Assembly: GCA_016719405.1 (NCBI GenBank)
Contig: JADJZE010000002.1
Coordinates: 310,001 to 374,000, forward strand
Origin: Candidatus Aalborgicola lynettensis
GTDB taxonomy: Bacteria > Pseudomonadota > Gammaproteobacteria > Burkholderiales > Burkholderiaceae_C
Direction of reading: 5' to 3'
Length of the DNA stretch: 64,000 bases
Every line of letters begins with the position of its first letter. The stretch's first letter is position 1. Made by a program: the position numbers and the translations under genes. The notes beneath the pieces were generated by a model. The model saw only the letters and a list, made by a program, of their open reading frames with translations, did not search any database and had not been told where the DNA came from. This document shows positions 19,563 to 28,684 of this stretch, in pieces.

Positions 19563-20864
19563 TTATACAAACAGGTCCAGTGCCCGCCCCACAGTGGTGT
19601 GTCCCGTCTTCGCACCGTCCAGGCGCGTGGGCTTGTCCACCATCGCGACCACGTTTACATGTCCACGGCGTGCGTTCGGGTTCTGCTGCGCACCTGAGCC
19701 TGTTTCACCGCCAGCGGAAGTTCCAACCGACATTCCCGACAGCACAACCCCGTCTCTTTGCAGCATTTCCTTCAACTGCAAGCTCGCGTTCTCAAGCGCA
19801 TCACGCGCCTGCACCTCATCCGTACGAAACGCCACATGCGCCTGATTGCCATTCATGCTGATGGTTACTTCAACCGGCGTGTCTCCCAAACCTTCCAGTT
19901 TCATTTCAGCCTTCTGAACGTCATTGGATATCCAGTAAGAAACCTGTTGGGCAATGGCGGATGGCGTGGTTGCCACAGCTGCATCGGGCGTTGACATGGT
20001 CGCAAATCCGACCCCACTACCGATCCAGCCCGAAGGGTTGGCAAGGCCCACTACGTCATGGTTGTGATTAACCTGGAATAGTCCATGCAAGGGGCCTCGC
20101 TCTTCCTGCTTTGCCGTACCGAATACCATCGAGGCACTGGCGCCTGCAGCGGGTGGCACTACTTTTGCGGTCAGTTCAGCTGGACTGAATTTCACGTCCC
20201 GCCCATCTGTACGGCGTGCATCCAGCGCCTGTGCCGTGCCCTCCACGCCTGACAGGGACTGCAAAGCTGCGGTATCCATCGAGTCGTTCAATTCCTTGCG
20301 TTGAGCGGCACTGCCGACAATGATTCGTTTGGCATCCAGCACTGCATCCAAATGCAAACCCCCGTCACTTTTTTGCCCCAACTCCGAAGTAACCGCCGCT
20401 TCGATCACCAGTGGCCCCGATTGCGGCTTGGGAACCGCTTCGATCACCAATGGACCTGGCTGCGGCTTGGGAACCGCTTCAATCACTGAAAGTCCCTGCA
20501 CACCAACTGCGGCACCCACAACCTGGGCACTGACACCGTCAAGGCCCTCTACCTCTGCAGACAAGGTGTCAGATGGCACTGCCCATTGCAAGGCCTGTGC
20601 CAAAAGAGACGTCGCATCCTGCGGAGCTGCGCCACTCATTTCCGGAGCGCGCAAATCCATTGCAGCTTCTGCGGCGATGGGCGCACTGGCATCGGGCAAA
20701 GGTACAGAAGAAGTGTTCTCCAAAGACGCCAGGATGGCCATAAACCCTGCGGGATCAGCCATCTGCGATTTTTCGGGCGCAGTAGATTTCTCCTTGGCCC
20801 CAGCCGCTTCATTTGCCGATGCGACTTTAACGGGCGCGATGGGTGGTGCAATTTCGATGCTCAT
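19563..20864 (-). CDS. fliK: Flagellar hook-length control protein FliK
   Basis: 433 residues. The long Ala/Pro/Val-rich N-terminal region is poorly conserved and contains a tandem in-frame duplication of about 12 residues (VIEAVPKPQPGPL / VIEAVPKPQSGPL, with an echo just before). The C-terminal domain (EMKLEGLGDTPVEVTISMNGNQAHVAF) is the recognisable FliK substrate-switching domain. The molecular ruler sets hook length and switches export specificity. Confidence 0.92.
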   Translation of the reverse strand: MSIEIAPPIAPVKVASANEAAGAKEKSTAPEKSQMADPAGFMAILASLENTSSVPLPDASAPIAAEAAMDLRAPEMSGAAPQDATSLLAQALQWAVPSDTLSAEVEGLDGVSAQVVGAAVGVQGLSVIEAVPKPQPGPLVIEAVPKPQSGPLVIEAAVTSELGQKSDGGLHLDAVLDAKRIIVGSAAQRKELNDSMDTAALQSLSGVEGTAQALDARRTDGRDVKFSPAELTAKVVPPAAGASASMVFGTAKQEERGPLHGLFQVNHNHDVVGLANPSGWIGSGVGFATMSTPDAAVATTPSAIAQQVSYWISNDVQKAEMKLEGLGDTPVEVTISMNGNQAHVAFRTDEVQARDALENASLQLKEMLQRDGVVLSGMSVGTSAGGETGSGAQQNPNARRGHVNVVAMVDKPTRLDGAKTGHTTVGRALDLFV

Positions 20865-21328
20865 GGTAATTCCCCTGTCCTGGATGGATGTGTTTTCCGT
20901 GCATGCAACATTGCAGCAAATTCATCTGTTTGCCGCTGTTCGCGGCGCCGTTCGACCAGCACCAAATCCGACTGGCGCGTCTTCAAAACCTGGTTCAACC
21001 CCGCCAAACGGTATTCCGCCTGCAAAAGAACTCTCTTTGCCGACTCCACTTGCAAGCCGGTGTTGGTTATGACTCCCGATTGCAAGCCAATGGCATGCTG
21101 AAGCCGTTCCATGAATTGGTAATGGTGGCGCAACATTTCCACCGACCGGCCCTCACTTCCCGAACGAATCCACCGCGCATCGGTTTCTGCGGCGTACCCC
21201 TCCAGTTGATTCATTTGATTCTGGGCAAACTGCAGGGTTTTCTCCACACGCGCCACTGCTTTGGCAAATTCATCCCGTTTGCGGGTTGCCAATTCAATCG
21301 CCAGCTCAATGCTTCTGAGTTCCGACAT
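20861..21328 (-). CDS. fliJ: Flagellar export chaperone FliJ
   Basis: 155 residues, almost wholly coiled coil, in the position expected between fliI and fliK; the stop overlaps the fliK start by 4 bp. FliJ joins the FliI ATPase ring to the export gate. Confidence 0.9.
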   Translation of the reverse strand: MSELRSIELAIELATRKRDEFAKAVARVEKTLQFAQNQMNQLEGYAAETDARWIRSGSEGRSVEMLRHHYQFMERLQHAIGLQSGVITNTGLQVESAKRVLLQAEYRLAGLNQVLKTRQSDLVLVERRREQRQTDEFAAMLHARKTHPSRTGELP

Positions 21329-21353
21329 GGTCAGCTCTCATCCATTGGTGTAC

Positions 21354-22769
21354 TCATACGTATGCCCCTTGCAAAGATGTAGCCGCCGTCATATCGGTGA
21401 CCACCGCATCCATGGGGGCATATTCATACATATCCTGTCGCAAAAACTGCTCCATGCCTGCATGCAGCGCAATGGCTTCGTCCAATGCGGGATCGCTGCC
21501 GTGTGCATAAGCCCCGATCTGCACCAAATCCCGGCCGCGTTCGTATTTGGAATAGAGGGCACGGAACCGCCGCGCCAACTCAAAATGCTCCCGGTTGACG
21601 ACGTTGTGCATCACCCGCGAGGCAGACTGCTCTACATCAATGGCCGGAAAGTGCCCCGCCGCAGCCAGTCTGCGTGACAAAACAATATGCCCGTCCAATA
21701 TGGCCCGGGCTGCGTCGGCTATCGGGTCTTGCTGGTCGTCCCCCTCCGCCAATACGGTGTAAAACGCAGTAATGGAACCCAGTCCATTGAGTCCATTGCC
21801 ACTGCGCTCGACCAACTGCGGAAGTTTGGCAAAACACGACGGTGGATACCCCTTTGTGGCCGGTGGTTCACCAATGGCCAAGGCGATTTCCCGCTGCGCC
21901 ATCGCGTACCGGGTTAATGAATCCATCAGCAGCAACACGTGTTTGCCGCGGTCTCTGAAACTTTCAGCAATCGCGGTTGCATAAGACGCACCTTGCATAC
22001 GCAACAAAGGTGGCGCATCAGCAGGTGCAGCCACCACCACCGAGCGTGCACGTCCCTGCTCACCCAAAATGTCTTCGATAAATTCCTTGACCTCGCGGCC
22101 GCGTTCACCAATCAGACCCACCACAATCACATCGGCCTGCGTGTAGCGCGCCATCATTCCCAACAACACACTTTTTCCAACGCCGGAACCCGAAAACAGC
22201 CCGATGCGCTGGCCTCTTCCAACGGTCAACAGGGCATTGATGGCCCGCACGCCGGTATCGAGAACCTCCCGAACAGGGGCACGGTCCATGGCATTGATCG
22301 GTTTGCGGTCCATGGGCCGGGATACCACGTCCGCAATCGGCCCCATGCGATCCATGGGATTGCCCTGTGAGTCCACCACCCGCCCCAGCAACCCCTCGCC
22401 CAAAGGCAAGCGCAAAACACCCACATCCCCCACCAACGTGGAAATGGGGTCGCCCAGGCGCGGAACCGGAATATAGGCCGATGCCGGTGCCACACCGGCA
22501 CCACTGGAGAGGCCATGCACATCACCAGCCGGCATCAAAAACGCGCGGTCTCCCGAAAAACCCACCACCTCGGCCAGCACCGGTTCTCGCGACTTCATGG
22601 AAACCACACATTGCGACCCCACCGGGGCGCGTATTCCAGTCGCCTCCAGCACCATGCCGGTCAAGCGGGTCAAAGTGCCACGCACTTCCAGATCGCAATC
22701 TGAACGCACGCGCTGGCTAGCACCGTCCAGGTACGCTTGCCATTGCATGGGTGCACTAACGGCTGTCAT
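21354..22769 (-). CDS. fliI: Flagellar export ATPase FliI
   Basis: 471 residues from the ATG at 22769, which overlaps the fliH end by 14 bp; the longer frame upstream is fliH in another frame. Walker A is GLFSGSGVGKS, followed by GLIGERGREV and the Walker B region LLLMDSLTRYAMAQREI. F1-beta-like ATPase that energises unfolding and entry of export substrates. Confidence 0.98.
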   Translation of the reverse strand: MTAVSAPMQWQAYLDGASQRVRSDCDLEVRGTLTRLTGMVLEATGIRAPVGSQCVVSMKSREPVLAEVVGFSGDRAFLMPAGDVHGLSSGAGVAPASAYIPVPRLGDPISTLVGDVGVLRLPLGEGLLGRVVDSQGNPMDRMGPIADVVSRPMDRKPINAMDRAPVREVLDTGVRAINALLTVGRGQRIGLFSGSGVGKSVLLGMMARYTQADVIVVGLIGERGREVKEFIEDILGEQGRARSVVVAAPADAPPLLRMQGASYATAIAESFRDRGKHVLLLMDSLTRYAMAQREIALAIGEPPATKGYPPSCFAKLPQLVERSGNGLNGLGSITAFYTVLAEGDDQQDPIADAARAILDGHIVLSRRLAAAGHFPAIDVEQSASRVMHNVVNREHFELARRFRALYSKYERGRDLVQIGAYAHGSDPALDEAIALHAGMEQFLRQDMYEYAPMDAVVTDMTAATSLQGAYV

Positions 22770-23457
22770 CGGAGTCCTCCCACGCAGATTCCAGGCCCAA
22801 ACTGGCAACCGCCCGCGTCCAACGCTTTTGAACCGTACCGTCCACCACCGTGCCCGCCGCCTCAACCAAACAGCCACCGCGGGTCATGGCCTGGTCCGCA
22901 ACCAAGGTGAGCGCCAAGTTGGGAAACTCCTGTTGCAACACATCAGAAAACACATCCAGATCCAGAGGATTCATACGCACCACGGCGGCTTTGCAATCCG
23001 CCGCAATCAGACCCAAAGCCTCCCGAATAACCGGTTGCAGCACATTGGGATTGGCCGACAATTCGTGGCGCAGGACCTGGCGGGCCAACTCACACGCCAA
23101 CTCCAGGATGCCTTTGGCCATCACTTGCTCGGACTCGGCAATCTGCATTTGCGCCATCTCGAACAACTGACCAAACGTACGCGCAGCCTGTTGCCCCTGG
23201 GTGTCGATATAGGCACTGATCTGGCGCTGTCCTTCCAGGGTGGCATGTGCATGCCCCTGGGCATGGCCCTGAGCGTAGCCATCCGCAAAACCAGCTTCCC
23301 GTGCAAGCTTTTCCCTGCTTTGCTCCTCGGCCAGTTCCTGTGCCTTGAGTTTGGCGGCAAAGCGCACGGACGCCTGATCCACCGCGCCAAAATTCCACTC
23401 CGAAACGGAGCCCAAATTCTCGCCAGAAATAAACCGGTTGGGTGTGCGTGTCATCAA
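22756..23457 (-). CDS. fliH: Flagellar assembly protein FliH
   Basis: 233 residues. A glycine-spaced helical stretch GFADGYAQGHAQGHAHAT (the GxxxG ladder of FliH) is followed by a C-terminal V-ATPase-E-like domain. Negative regulator and C-ring anchor of FliI. Its start overlaps the fliG stop (ATGATGA). Confidence 0.94.
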   Translation of the reverse strand: MMTRTPNRFISGENLGSVSEWNFGAVDQASVRFAAKLKAQELAEEQSREKLAREAGFADGYAQGHAQGHAHATLEGQRQISAYIDTQGQQAARTFGQLFEMAQMQIAESEQVMAKGILELACELARQVLRHELSANPNVLQPVIREALGLIAADCKAAVVRMNPLDLDVFSDVLQQEFPNLALTLVADQAMTRGGCLVEAAGTVVDGTVQKRWTRAVASLGLESAWEDSDDSR

Positions 23458-24455
23458 ATCATGGCGTCATCGCCACCTCCGCCGCCAATCACAATTTGCC
23501 CTTCGTCCGCCAGTCGGCGTACCGTTTTCAGGATTTCCTTCTGCTGTGCCTCAACTTCGGACAGCCGCATCGGCCCACGCGATTCAAGGTCTTCACGCAA
23601 GGTGGCCGCAGCACGCGAAGACATATTGGCGAGAATTTTTTCCTTCAGCTCTGGCTGAGCACCTTTGAGTGCCACGATCAACACGTCGGTGGACACTTCT
23701 TTGAGCACCATCTGGATGGCCTTGTCGTCGAGCTTCAGTACATCGTCGAAAACAAACATCTTGTCCATGATCTTCTGCGCCAGGTCCGCATCGTGGTTGC
23801 GGATGGATTCAATCACCGTCCCCTCAATGGCGGTGCCCATCAAATTGATCATTTCGGCAGCGGTCTTCACGCCACCCAATGAGGACTTGCGAATCTTGTC
23901 CCCACCGGCCAGGACCTTGAACAGCACTTCATTGAGGTCTTTCAAGGCCGTGGGCTGAATACCTTCCATGGTCGCGACGCGCAGCATGACTTCGTTGCGC
24001 TGGCGCTCGGTCAGGTTTTTCAGCACATCGGCGGCCTGGTCATAGTCCAGGTGAACCAATATCGCGGCCACGATTTGCGGATGCTCGTTGCGCAACAATT
24101 CGGCCACCGACAGGGGGTCCATCCACTTCAAACTCTCAATGCCGGATACGTCTCCGCCCTGCAAAATGCGGTCAATCAGCAATGCCGCCTTGTCGTCACC
24201 CAAGGCCAGCTTCAAAACCGAGCGAACATAGTCCCCCGAGTTGGAAACCAGCAGGCTTTGGGACGCCGCAATACCGGTAAATTTATCCACCACTTCATCA
24301 ACCCGCTCGCGCGTAATTTGTGTGGTTTTGGCGATCGCCTCGCCCAGCTTCTGTACCTCCTTGGGTGACAGATGCTTGAACACCTCCGACGCCTCTGCTT
24401 CACCCAGAGACATCATCAGGATTGCCGCATTTTGTAAACCGTCTTCTTGTGCCAT
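23454..24455 (-). CDS. fliG: Flagellar motor switch protein FliG
   Basis: 333 residues with the three armadillo-like domains: N-terminal LGEAEASEVFKHLSPKEV, the middle EHPQ motif (LLRNEHPQIVAAIL), and the charged C-terminal torque helix (NHDADLAQKIMDKMFVFDD). Rotor protein contacting the stators. Confidence 0.98.
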   Translation of the reverse strand: MAQEDGLQNAAILMMSLGEAEASEVFKHLSPKEVQKLGEAIAKTTQITRERVDEVVDKFTGIAASQSLLVSNSGDYVRSVLKLALGDDKAALLIDRILQGGDVSGIESLKWMDPLSVAELLRNEHPQIVAAILVHLDYDQAADVLKNLTERQRNEVMLRVATMEGIQPTALKDLNEVLFKVLAGGDKIRKSSLGGVKTAAEMINLMGTAIEGTVIESIRNHDADLAQKIMDKMFVFDDVLKLDDKAIQMVLKEVSTDVLIVALKGAQPELKEKILANMSSRAAATLREDLESRGPMRLSEVEAQQKEILKTVRRLADEGQIVIGGGGGDDAMI

Positions 24456-24476
24456 GGTGTCATTCTGCTCCCAACA

Positions 24477-26171
24477 TCACGCGGGAGCCTCGCCATTGAT
24501 CCACGTTTTGACGATGTTGGCGACCGCAGCCGGGTTGTCGCGTGTCAGCTTGCGTGCATCCTCCAGTCGCAACTCACTCGCAGAGGTTTGTGCAGGCTCG
24601 CTGGAATCACGCGGAGCGCCCAACTGCGGCCGGTCTGGCTGCTCTGCCTCAATCGCATCCAGTTGTCCCCCTCTGGCCGCGCCCTCTGCTGCGGCAAAAG
24701 TAGGCGCTTTGCCCATGGATTTCAAGGCGGGCCGAATCACCCCCATCAACACCATTGCGGCAAACAACAGGGTTCCCGCTGGCCACGCAAAACTGCGTGC
24801 AATGTCCTGCACCTCTGGCTGCCGCCATAGCGGTACTTCATTGATTTCCACCTTCTCGGCCGCAAACGGTGCGTTAACCAGATTCACGGAGTCTCCGCGG
24901 TCCTTGTTAAAGCCGACCGCCTCCCTGACCAGCGCTGTCATTTTCTCGACCTGTGCATCCGTCAACGGTGTGCTAACCGTTTTGCCCTTGGCGTCCACCG
25001 TCACCTGGTTGTTAACTACCACCGCCGCATTGATGCGCCGCACCACACCTGTGGCGCCCTTGACCACACGCACCGTCTTGTCCACCTCGTAGTTGATGAT
25101 CGATTCACGCTTGCCACCACCACTGGCAGAAGATGCGGCCTGACCGTTGGCTGCCAGGGTTTGCGCCGCACCATTGATGGGAGCAGACGCTTGCGCCGGG
25201 GGTTGATTGCTTGTGGCCCCTGGTACACCCGCCGGGGGGGATGCTGCTGCCCCATTGGTACTCTCCACCACCTGCTGGCTTCGTACCACGCTGTTTTCGG
25301 CCGACAAATTCGGCTTATGCGATTCGGTTGTGGACTCCGTTTGGGAAAAATCCACCTCTGCAGTCACCTGCGCCTTCACATTTTGCTTGCCCACAATGGG
25401 CTCCAGAATGTCCAGGATTCGGCGGTTGTAGGACTGTTCAATCTGCTGCGTGTGCTGAAGCTGCTCCGCGTCGGCCCCCATCAGCCCACCCGAGCCATCA
25501 GCGGAAGTCGACAGCAGCTTTCCCGTATCGTCCAGCACGCTCACTGCGGATGGACTCATCTCCGGCACACTGGATGCCACCAGATGCACAATACCGGCCA
25601 GCTGGGCCCGATCCAGCGCGCGCCCCGGATGCAAACTTAACAACACCGAAGCCGACGGCTTCTGCTGTTCACGAAAAAAACCGTTTTGATTGGGCAGTGC
25701 CAGATGGATACGTGCACTTTGCACCGACGAAAGGGCTTGAATGGAGCGGGTCAACTCGCCCTCCAGACCACGCTGAAACGTCAAACGCTCCTGAAATTGG
25801 GTCATTCCAAAGCGGTTGGATTCCATCATCTCAAAACCACTCACCGAGCCTTTTGGCAACCCGAGTGAAGCCAGCTTGAGCCGCACGTCGTGAACCCGGT
25901 CCGCAGGCACCAAAATGGCCCCGCCGCCTTCGGTGTATTTGTAGGGAACATTCAGGGTCGTGAGTTGGGCAATCACCGCGCCACCGTCTTTGTCCGCCAG
26001 ATTGGCATATAAAACCCGCCACTCGGCTTGGCGTCCCATCACCAGCCCCACGATACCGATCGCCACAAACAACACCACACCCAACGCCAAACGCAAACGC
26101 TGCCCCTGGTCTAGCGCTGCCAGGCGCTGGCCAATGGTGGGACTGACTGGAACGGAGGCAACTGCAGACAT
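24477..26171 (-). CDS. fliF: Flagellar MS-ring protein FliF
   Basis: 564 residues from the ATG at 26171 (MSAVASVPVSPTIG); the open frame upstream has no family match. Two membrane helices flank the large periplasmic ring-building part: LGVVLFVAIGIVGLVMG near the start and LLFAAMVLMGVIRPALK near the end. The C-terminus carries the FliG-binding tail. First gene of the minus-strand flagellar operon, facing fliE with 175 bp between; that interval should hold both promoters, but I see no convincing sigma-28 or sigma-54 box. Confidence 0.97.
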   Translation of the reverse strand: MSAVASVPVSPTIGQRLAALDQGQRLRLALGVVLFVAIGIVGLVMGRQAEWRVLYANLADKDGGAVIAQLTTLNVPYKYTEGGGAILVPADRVHDVRLKLASLGLPKGSVSGFEMMESNRFGMTQFQERLTFQRGLEGELTRSIQALSSVQSARIHLALPNQNGFFREQQKPSASVLLSLHPGRALDRAQLAGIVHLVASSVPEMSPSAVSVLDDTGKLLSTSADGSGGLMGADAEQLQHTQQIEQSYNRRILDILEPIVGKQNVKAQVTAEVDFSQTESTTESHKPNLSAENSVVRSQQVVESTNGAAASPPAGVPGATSNQPPAQASAPINGAAQTLAANGQAASSASGGGKRESIINYEVDKTVRVVKGATGVVRRINAAVVVNNQVTVDAKGKTVSTPLTDAQVEKMTALVREAVGFNKDRGDSVNLVNAPFAAEKVEINEVPLWRQPEVQDIARSFAWPAGTLLFAAMVLMGVIRPALKSMGKAPTFAAAEGAARGGQLDAIEAEQPDRPQLGAPRDSSEPAQTSASELRLEDARKLTRDNPAAVANIVKTWINGEAPA

Positions 26172-26346
26172 TTTGTTTTCCGGTTCAATGGACGGCACTT
26201 CGCCTTGAGAATGGGTTTGATTATTCGACCCACCTTCCAAAACATTAGGGCAATAAGAACCGGCTTTACCCACCAATTCAAAATAATGCCCACTTCCCCC
26301 GGGGCATACGATTACCGCACCCCCCACGCATCAAGGGAGAACCCCT

Positions 26347-26664
26347 ATGGACCTCAAACTTACACCCGTTTCAATGCCCACGTCAGTCCGCCCGAATGCC
26401 GGGGTGCGGCCTTCCACGTCCGCCGGGGCAGAGGGCGTAGGTGGTGGATTTTCTGGTGCGTTAAAAAGTGCATTGGGATCGGTCAGCGCCGCACAAAACG
26501 AGTCATCCCGGTTGCAACGCGAAGTGCAAATGGAAAACCCCAAAGTCAGTCTGGAAGAAACCATGGTGGCCATCCAGAAAGCCCAGATTGGATTCCAGGC
26601 CACCTTGCACGTACGCAACCGCATGGTGCAGGCCTATACCGACATCATGAACATGCAGGTGTGA
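26347..26664 (+). CDS. fliE: Flagellar hook-basal body complex protein FliE
   Basis: 105 residues. The C-terminal MENPKVSLEETMVAIQKAQI and FQATLHVRNRMVQAYTDIMNM are diagnostic. It links the MS ring to the rod. Divergent from fliF, as in other betaproteobacteria. Confidence 0.96.
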   Translation: MDLKLTPVSMPTSVRPNAGVRPSTSAGAEGVGGGFSGALKSALGSVSAAQNESSRLQREVQMENPKVSLEETMVAIQKAQIGFQATLHVRNRMVQAYTDIMNMQV

Positions 26665-26737
26665 CACCTTGCGCCCGGCGCCCATAGGGTCATTACCTAC
26701 TTTTTGCCACAGTGATTACAAGCATAATTAGCCTCCG

Positions 26738-26780
26738 GCGCTTGCTGTATATGCGCAAGCAGCTATATATTTTGTAGCAT
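26738..26780. repeat. Dispersed repeat copy R1 (Comamonadaceae-type TAGC element)
   Basis: The core GCTTGCTGTATATGCGCAAGC forms a hairpin with 6-bp arms and is followed by AGCTATATATTTTGTAGC. Other members lie near 33809, 40864, 44186, 51001, 54941 and 62080. This copy is intergenic, just upstream of rfbF. Confidence 0.6.
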
Positions 26781-26806
26781 TGCAACCCATTGAAAGCACC
26801 CCAGCG

Positions 26807-27580
26807 ATGAAAGCAGTAATCCTGGCTGGCGGCCTCGGAACCCGCATTTCAGAAGAGACCGACACCAAGCCCAAACCCATGGTGGAGATCGGCGGCAAGC
26901 CCATTCTGTGGCACATCATGAAAATCTACTCCGCCCACGGCGTGAACGATTTCGTGATCTGCTGCGGCTACAAGGGCTACCAGATCAAGAAGTACTTCGC
27001 CAACTACTTCCTCTATATGTCGGACGTGACCTTCGACATGAGTAAAAACACCATGGAAGTCCACCAACGCAGCGCTGAACCCTGGCGTGTGACGCTGGTA
27101 GACACCGGCGAAGCCACCATGACTGGCGGACGCATCAAGCGCGTGGCCGAACACATCCAGGGCGACGACGCCTTCTGCCTGACCTACGGCGACGGTGTGA
27201 GCGATGTCAACATTACCGCGCTGATAGCCTTTCACAAAGCCCAGGGGGTGCAAGCGACGCTGACCGCCACGCTGCCCCCCGGACGCTTCGGCGCACTGGA
27301 ATTCAATGGCCCCAAGGTCGCCAGATTCATGGAGAAACCCAAGGGGGACGGTGCCATGATCAACGGTGGTTTCTTTGTGCTGTCACCCAAAGTACTTGAC
27401 CGCATCGAAGGCGACGGCACCATCTGGGAGCGCGGCCCCCTGGAAACCCTGGCGCATGATGGTCAGCTCGCCGCCTACCAGCACACCGGCTTCTGGCAGC
27501 CCATGGACACGCTACGCGACCGGGTATTCCTGGAAGAACTCTGGGCCAGTGGCAGTGCCCCCTGGAAGGTCTGGCAATGA
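26807..27580 (+). CDS. rfbF: Glucose-1-phosphate cytidylyltransferase
   Basis: 257 residues from the ATG at 26807, giving the nucleotidyltransferase opening MKAVILAGGLGTRISEET; an extension to 26780 is not conserved. KPKPMVEIGGKPILWHI and the active-site YGDGVSDV complete the family pattern. It makes CDP-glucose, the entry to CDP-3,6-dideoxyhexoses found in O-antigens. It heads a plus-strand operon whose next gene overlaps by 4 bp. Confidence 0.96.
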   Translation: MKAVILAGGLGTRISEETDTKPKPMVEIGGKPILWHIMKIYSAHGVNDFVICCGYKGYQIKKYFANYFLYMSDVTFDMSKNTMEVHQRSAEPWRVTLVDTGEATMTGGRIKRVAEHIQGDDAFCLTYGDGVSDVNITALIAFHKAQGVQATLTATLPPGRFGALEFNGPKVARFMEKPKGDGAMINGGFFVLSPKVLDRIEGDGTIWERGPLETLAHDGQLAAYQHTGFWQPMDTLRDRVFLEELWASGSAPWKVWQ

Positions 27581-28665
27581 ACCCGGCGTTCTGGTTGGGC
27601 AGGCGTGTCTTCCTGACCGGCCATACCGGCTTCAAGGGCAGCTGGATGGCCCTGTGGCTGCAGCAACTCGGCGCCCAGGTCACCGGCTACGCGCTGGACG
27701 CACCCACCCAACCCAATCTGTTTGACGCAGCCCGGGTGGGCAAAGGCATGCAGTCCGTGCACGGCGACGTGCGCGACCTCCCAGCCCTGCTGCGCGCCAT
27801 GCAAGCAGCGAAGCCCGAGATCGTTATTCACCTAGCGGCACAGTCGCTGGTGCGCCTGTCCTACGACACACCTGTGGAGACCTACGCCACCAACGTCATG
27901 GGTACCGTCCACCTACTCGAAGCCGTGCGCCAGACGCCCGGCGTGCGGGCGGTGGTCAACGTCACCACCGACAAATGTTACGAGAACAAGGAATGGGTCT
28001 GGGGTTACCGCGAGAGCGAGCCCATGGGCGGGTTTGACCCCTACAGCAACAGCAAGGGCTGCTCCGAGCTGGTCAGCGCAGCCTACCGTTCCTCCTTCTT
28101 CAACCCCGCGCACCATGCCCAGCACGGCGTGGCGCTGGCCACCGCACGCGCCGGCAATGTGATTGGCGGCGGCGACTGGGCCAAAGACCGGCTGATTCCC
28201 GACATCCTGACCGCATTTGAAGCTGGCATACAGGTGCCGATCCGCAACCCACACGCCACACGCCCCTGGCAGCATGTGCTGGAGCCGCTGCGCGGCTACC
28301 TGACGCTGGCTGAACACCTGTACACCAACGGCCCGGCCTTCGCCGAGGGCTGGAACTTTGGACCGCACAGCGACGACGCCAAACCGGTGGAGTGGATCGT
28401 CAAGCAACTGGCGCAGCGCTGGGGCCAGGGTGCCAGTTGGCAGTTGGATGCCGGCAACCACCCGCACGAGGCCTGCTACCTCAAGCTCGACATCTCCAAG
28501 GCTGGTCAACGCCTGAAATGGCAACCCGCACTGCGTCTGGACGATGCGCTGGGTCTGATTGTGGACTGGGCGCGTGCACGGCAAACCGGCGCCGACATGC
28601 ACACCGTCACGCTGGCACAAATTGCCTCCTACCAGGCGCTAGCATTGGCATCCAGCCAAGACTGA
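27577..28665 (+). CDS. rfbG: CDP-glucose 4,6-dehydratase
   Basis: 362 residues, short-chain dehydrogenase fold. It has an NAD site GHTGFKGSW (the G-x-T-G-F-K-G form typical of RfbG), NVTTDKCYENKEW, and a YxxxK site (YSNSKGCSE). Converts CDP-glucose to CDP-4-keto-6-deoxyglucose. Confidence 0.96.
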   Translation: MNPAFWLGRRVFLTGHTGFKGSWMALWLQQLGAQVTGYALDAPTQPNLFDAARVGKGMQSVHGDVRDLPALLRAMQAAKPEIVIHLAAQSLVRLSYDTPVETYATNVMGTVHLLEAVRQTPGVRAVVNVTTDKCYENKEWVWGYRESEPMGGFDPYSNSKGCSELVSAAYRSSFFNPAHHAQHGVALATARAGNVIGGGDWAKDRLIPDILTAFEAGIQVPIRNPHATRPWQHVLEPLRGYLTLAEHLYTNGPAFAEGWNFGPHSDDAKPVEWIVKQLAQRWGQGASWQLDAGNHPHEACYLKLDISKAGQRLKWQPALRLDDALGLIVDWARARQTGADMHTVTLAQIASYQALALASSQD

Positions 28666-28684
28666 TTTCCAATCACTACACCTT

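Noticed and set aside
20320..21072. Plus-strand frame of 250 codons opposite fliK and fliJ
   Set aside because: Ser/Ala-rich shadow of two conserved flagellar genes.
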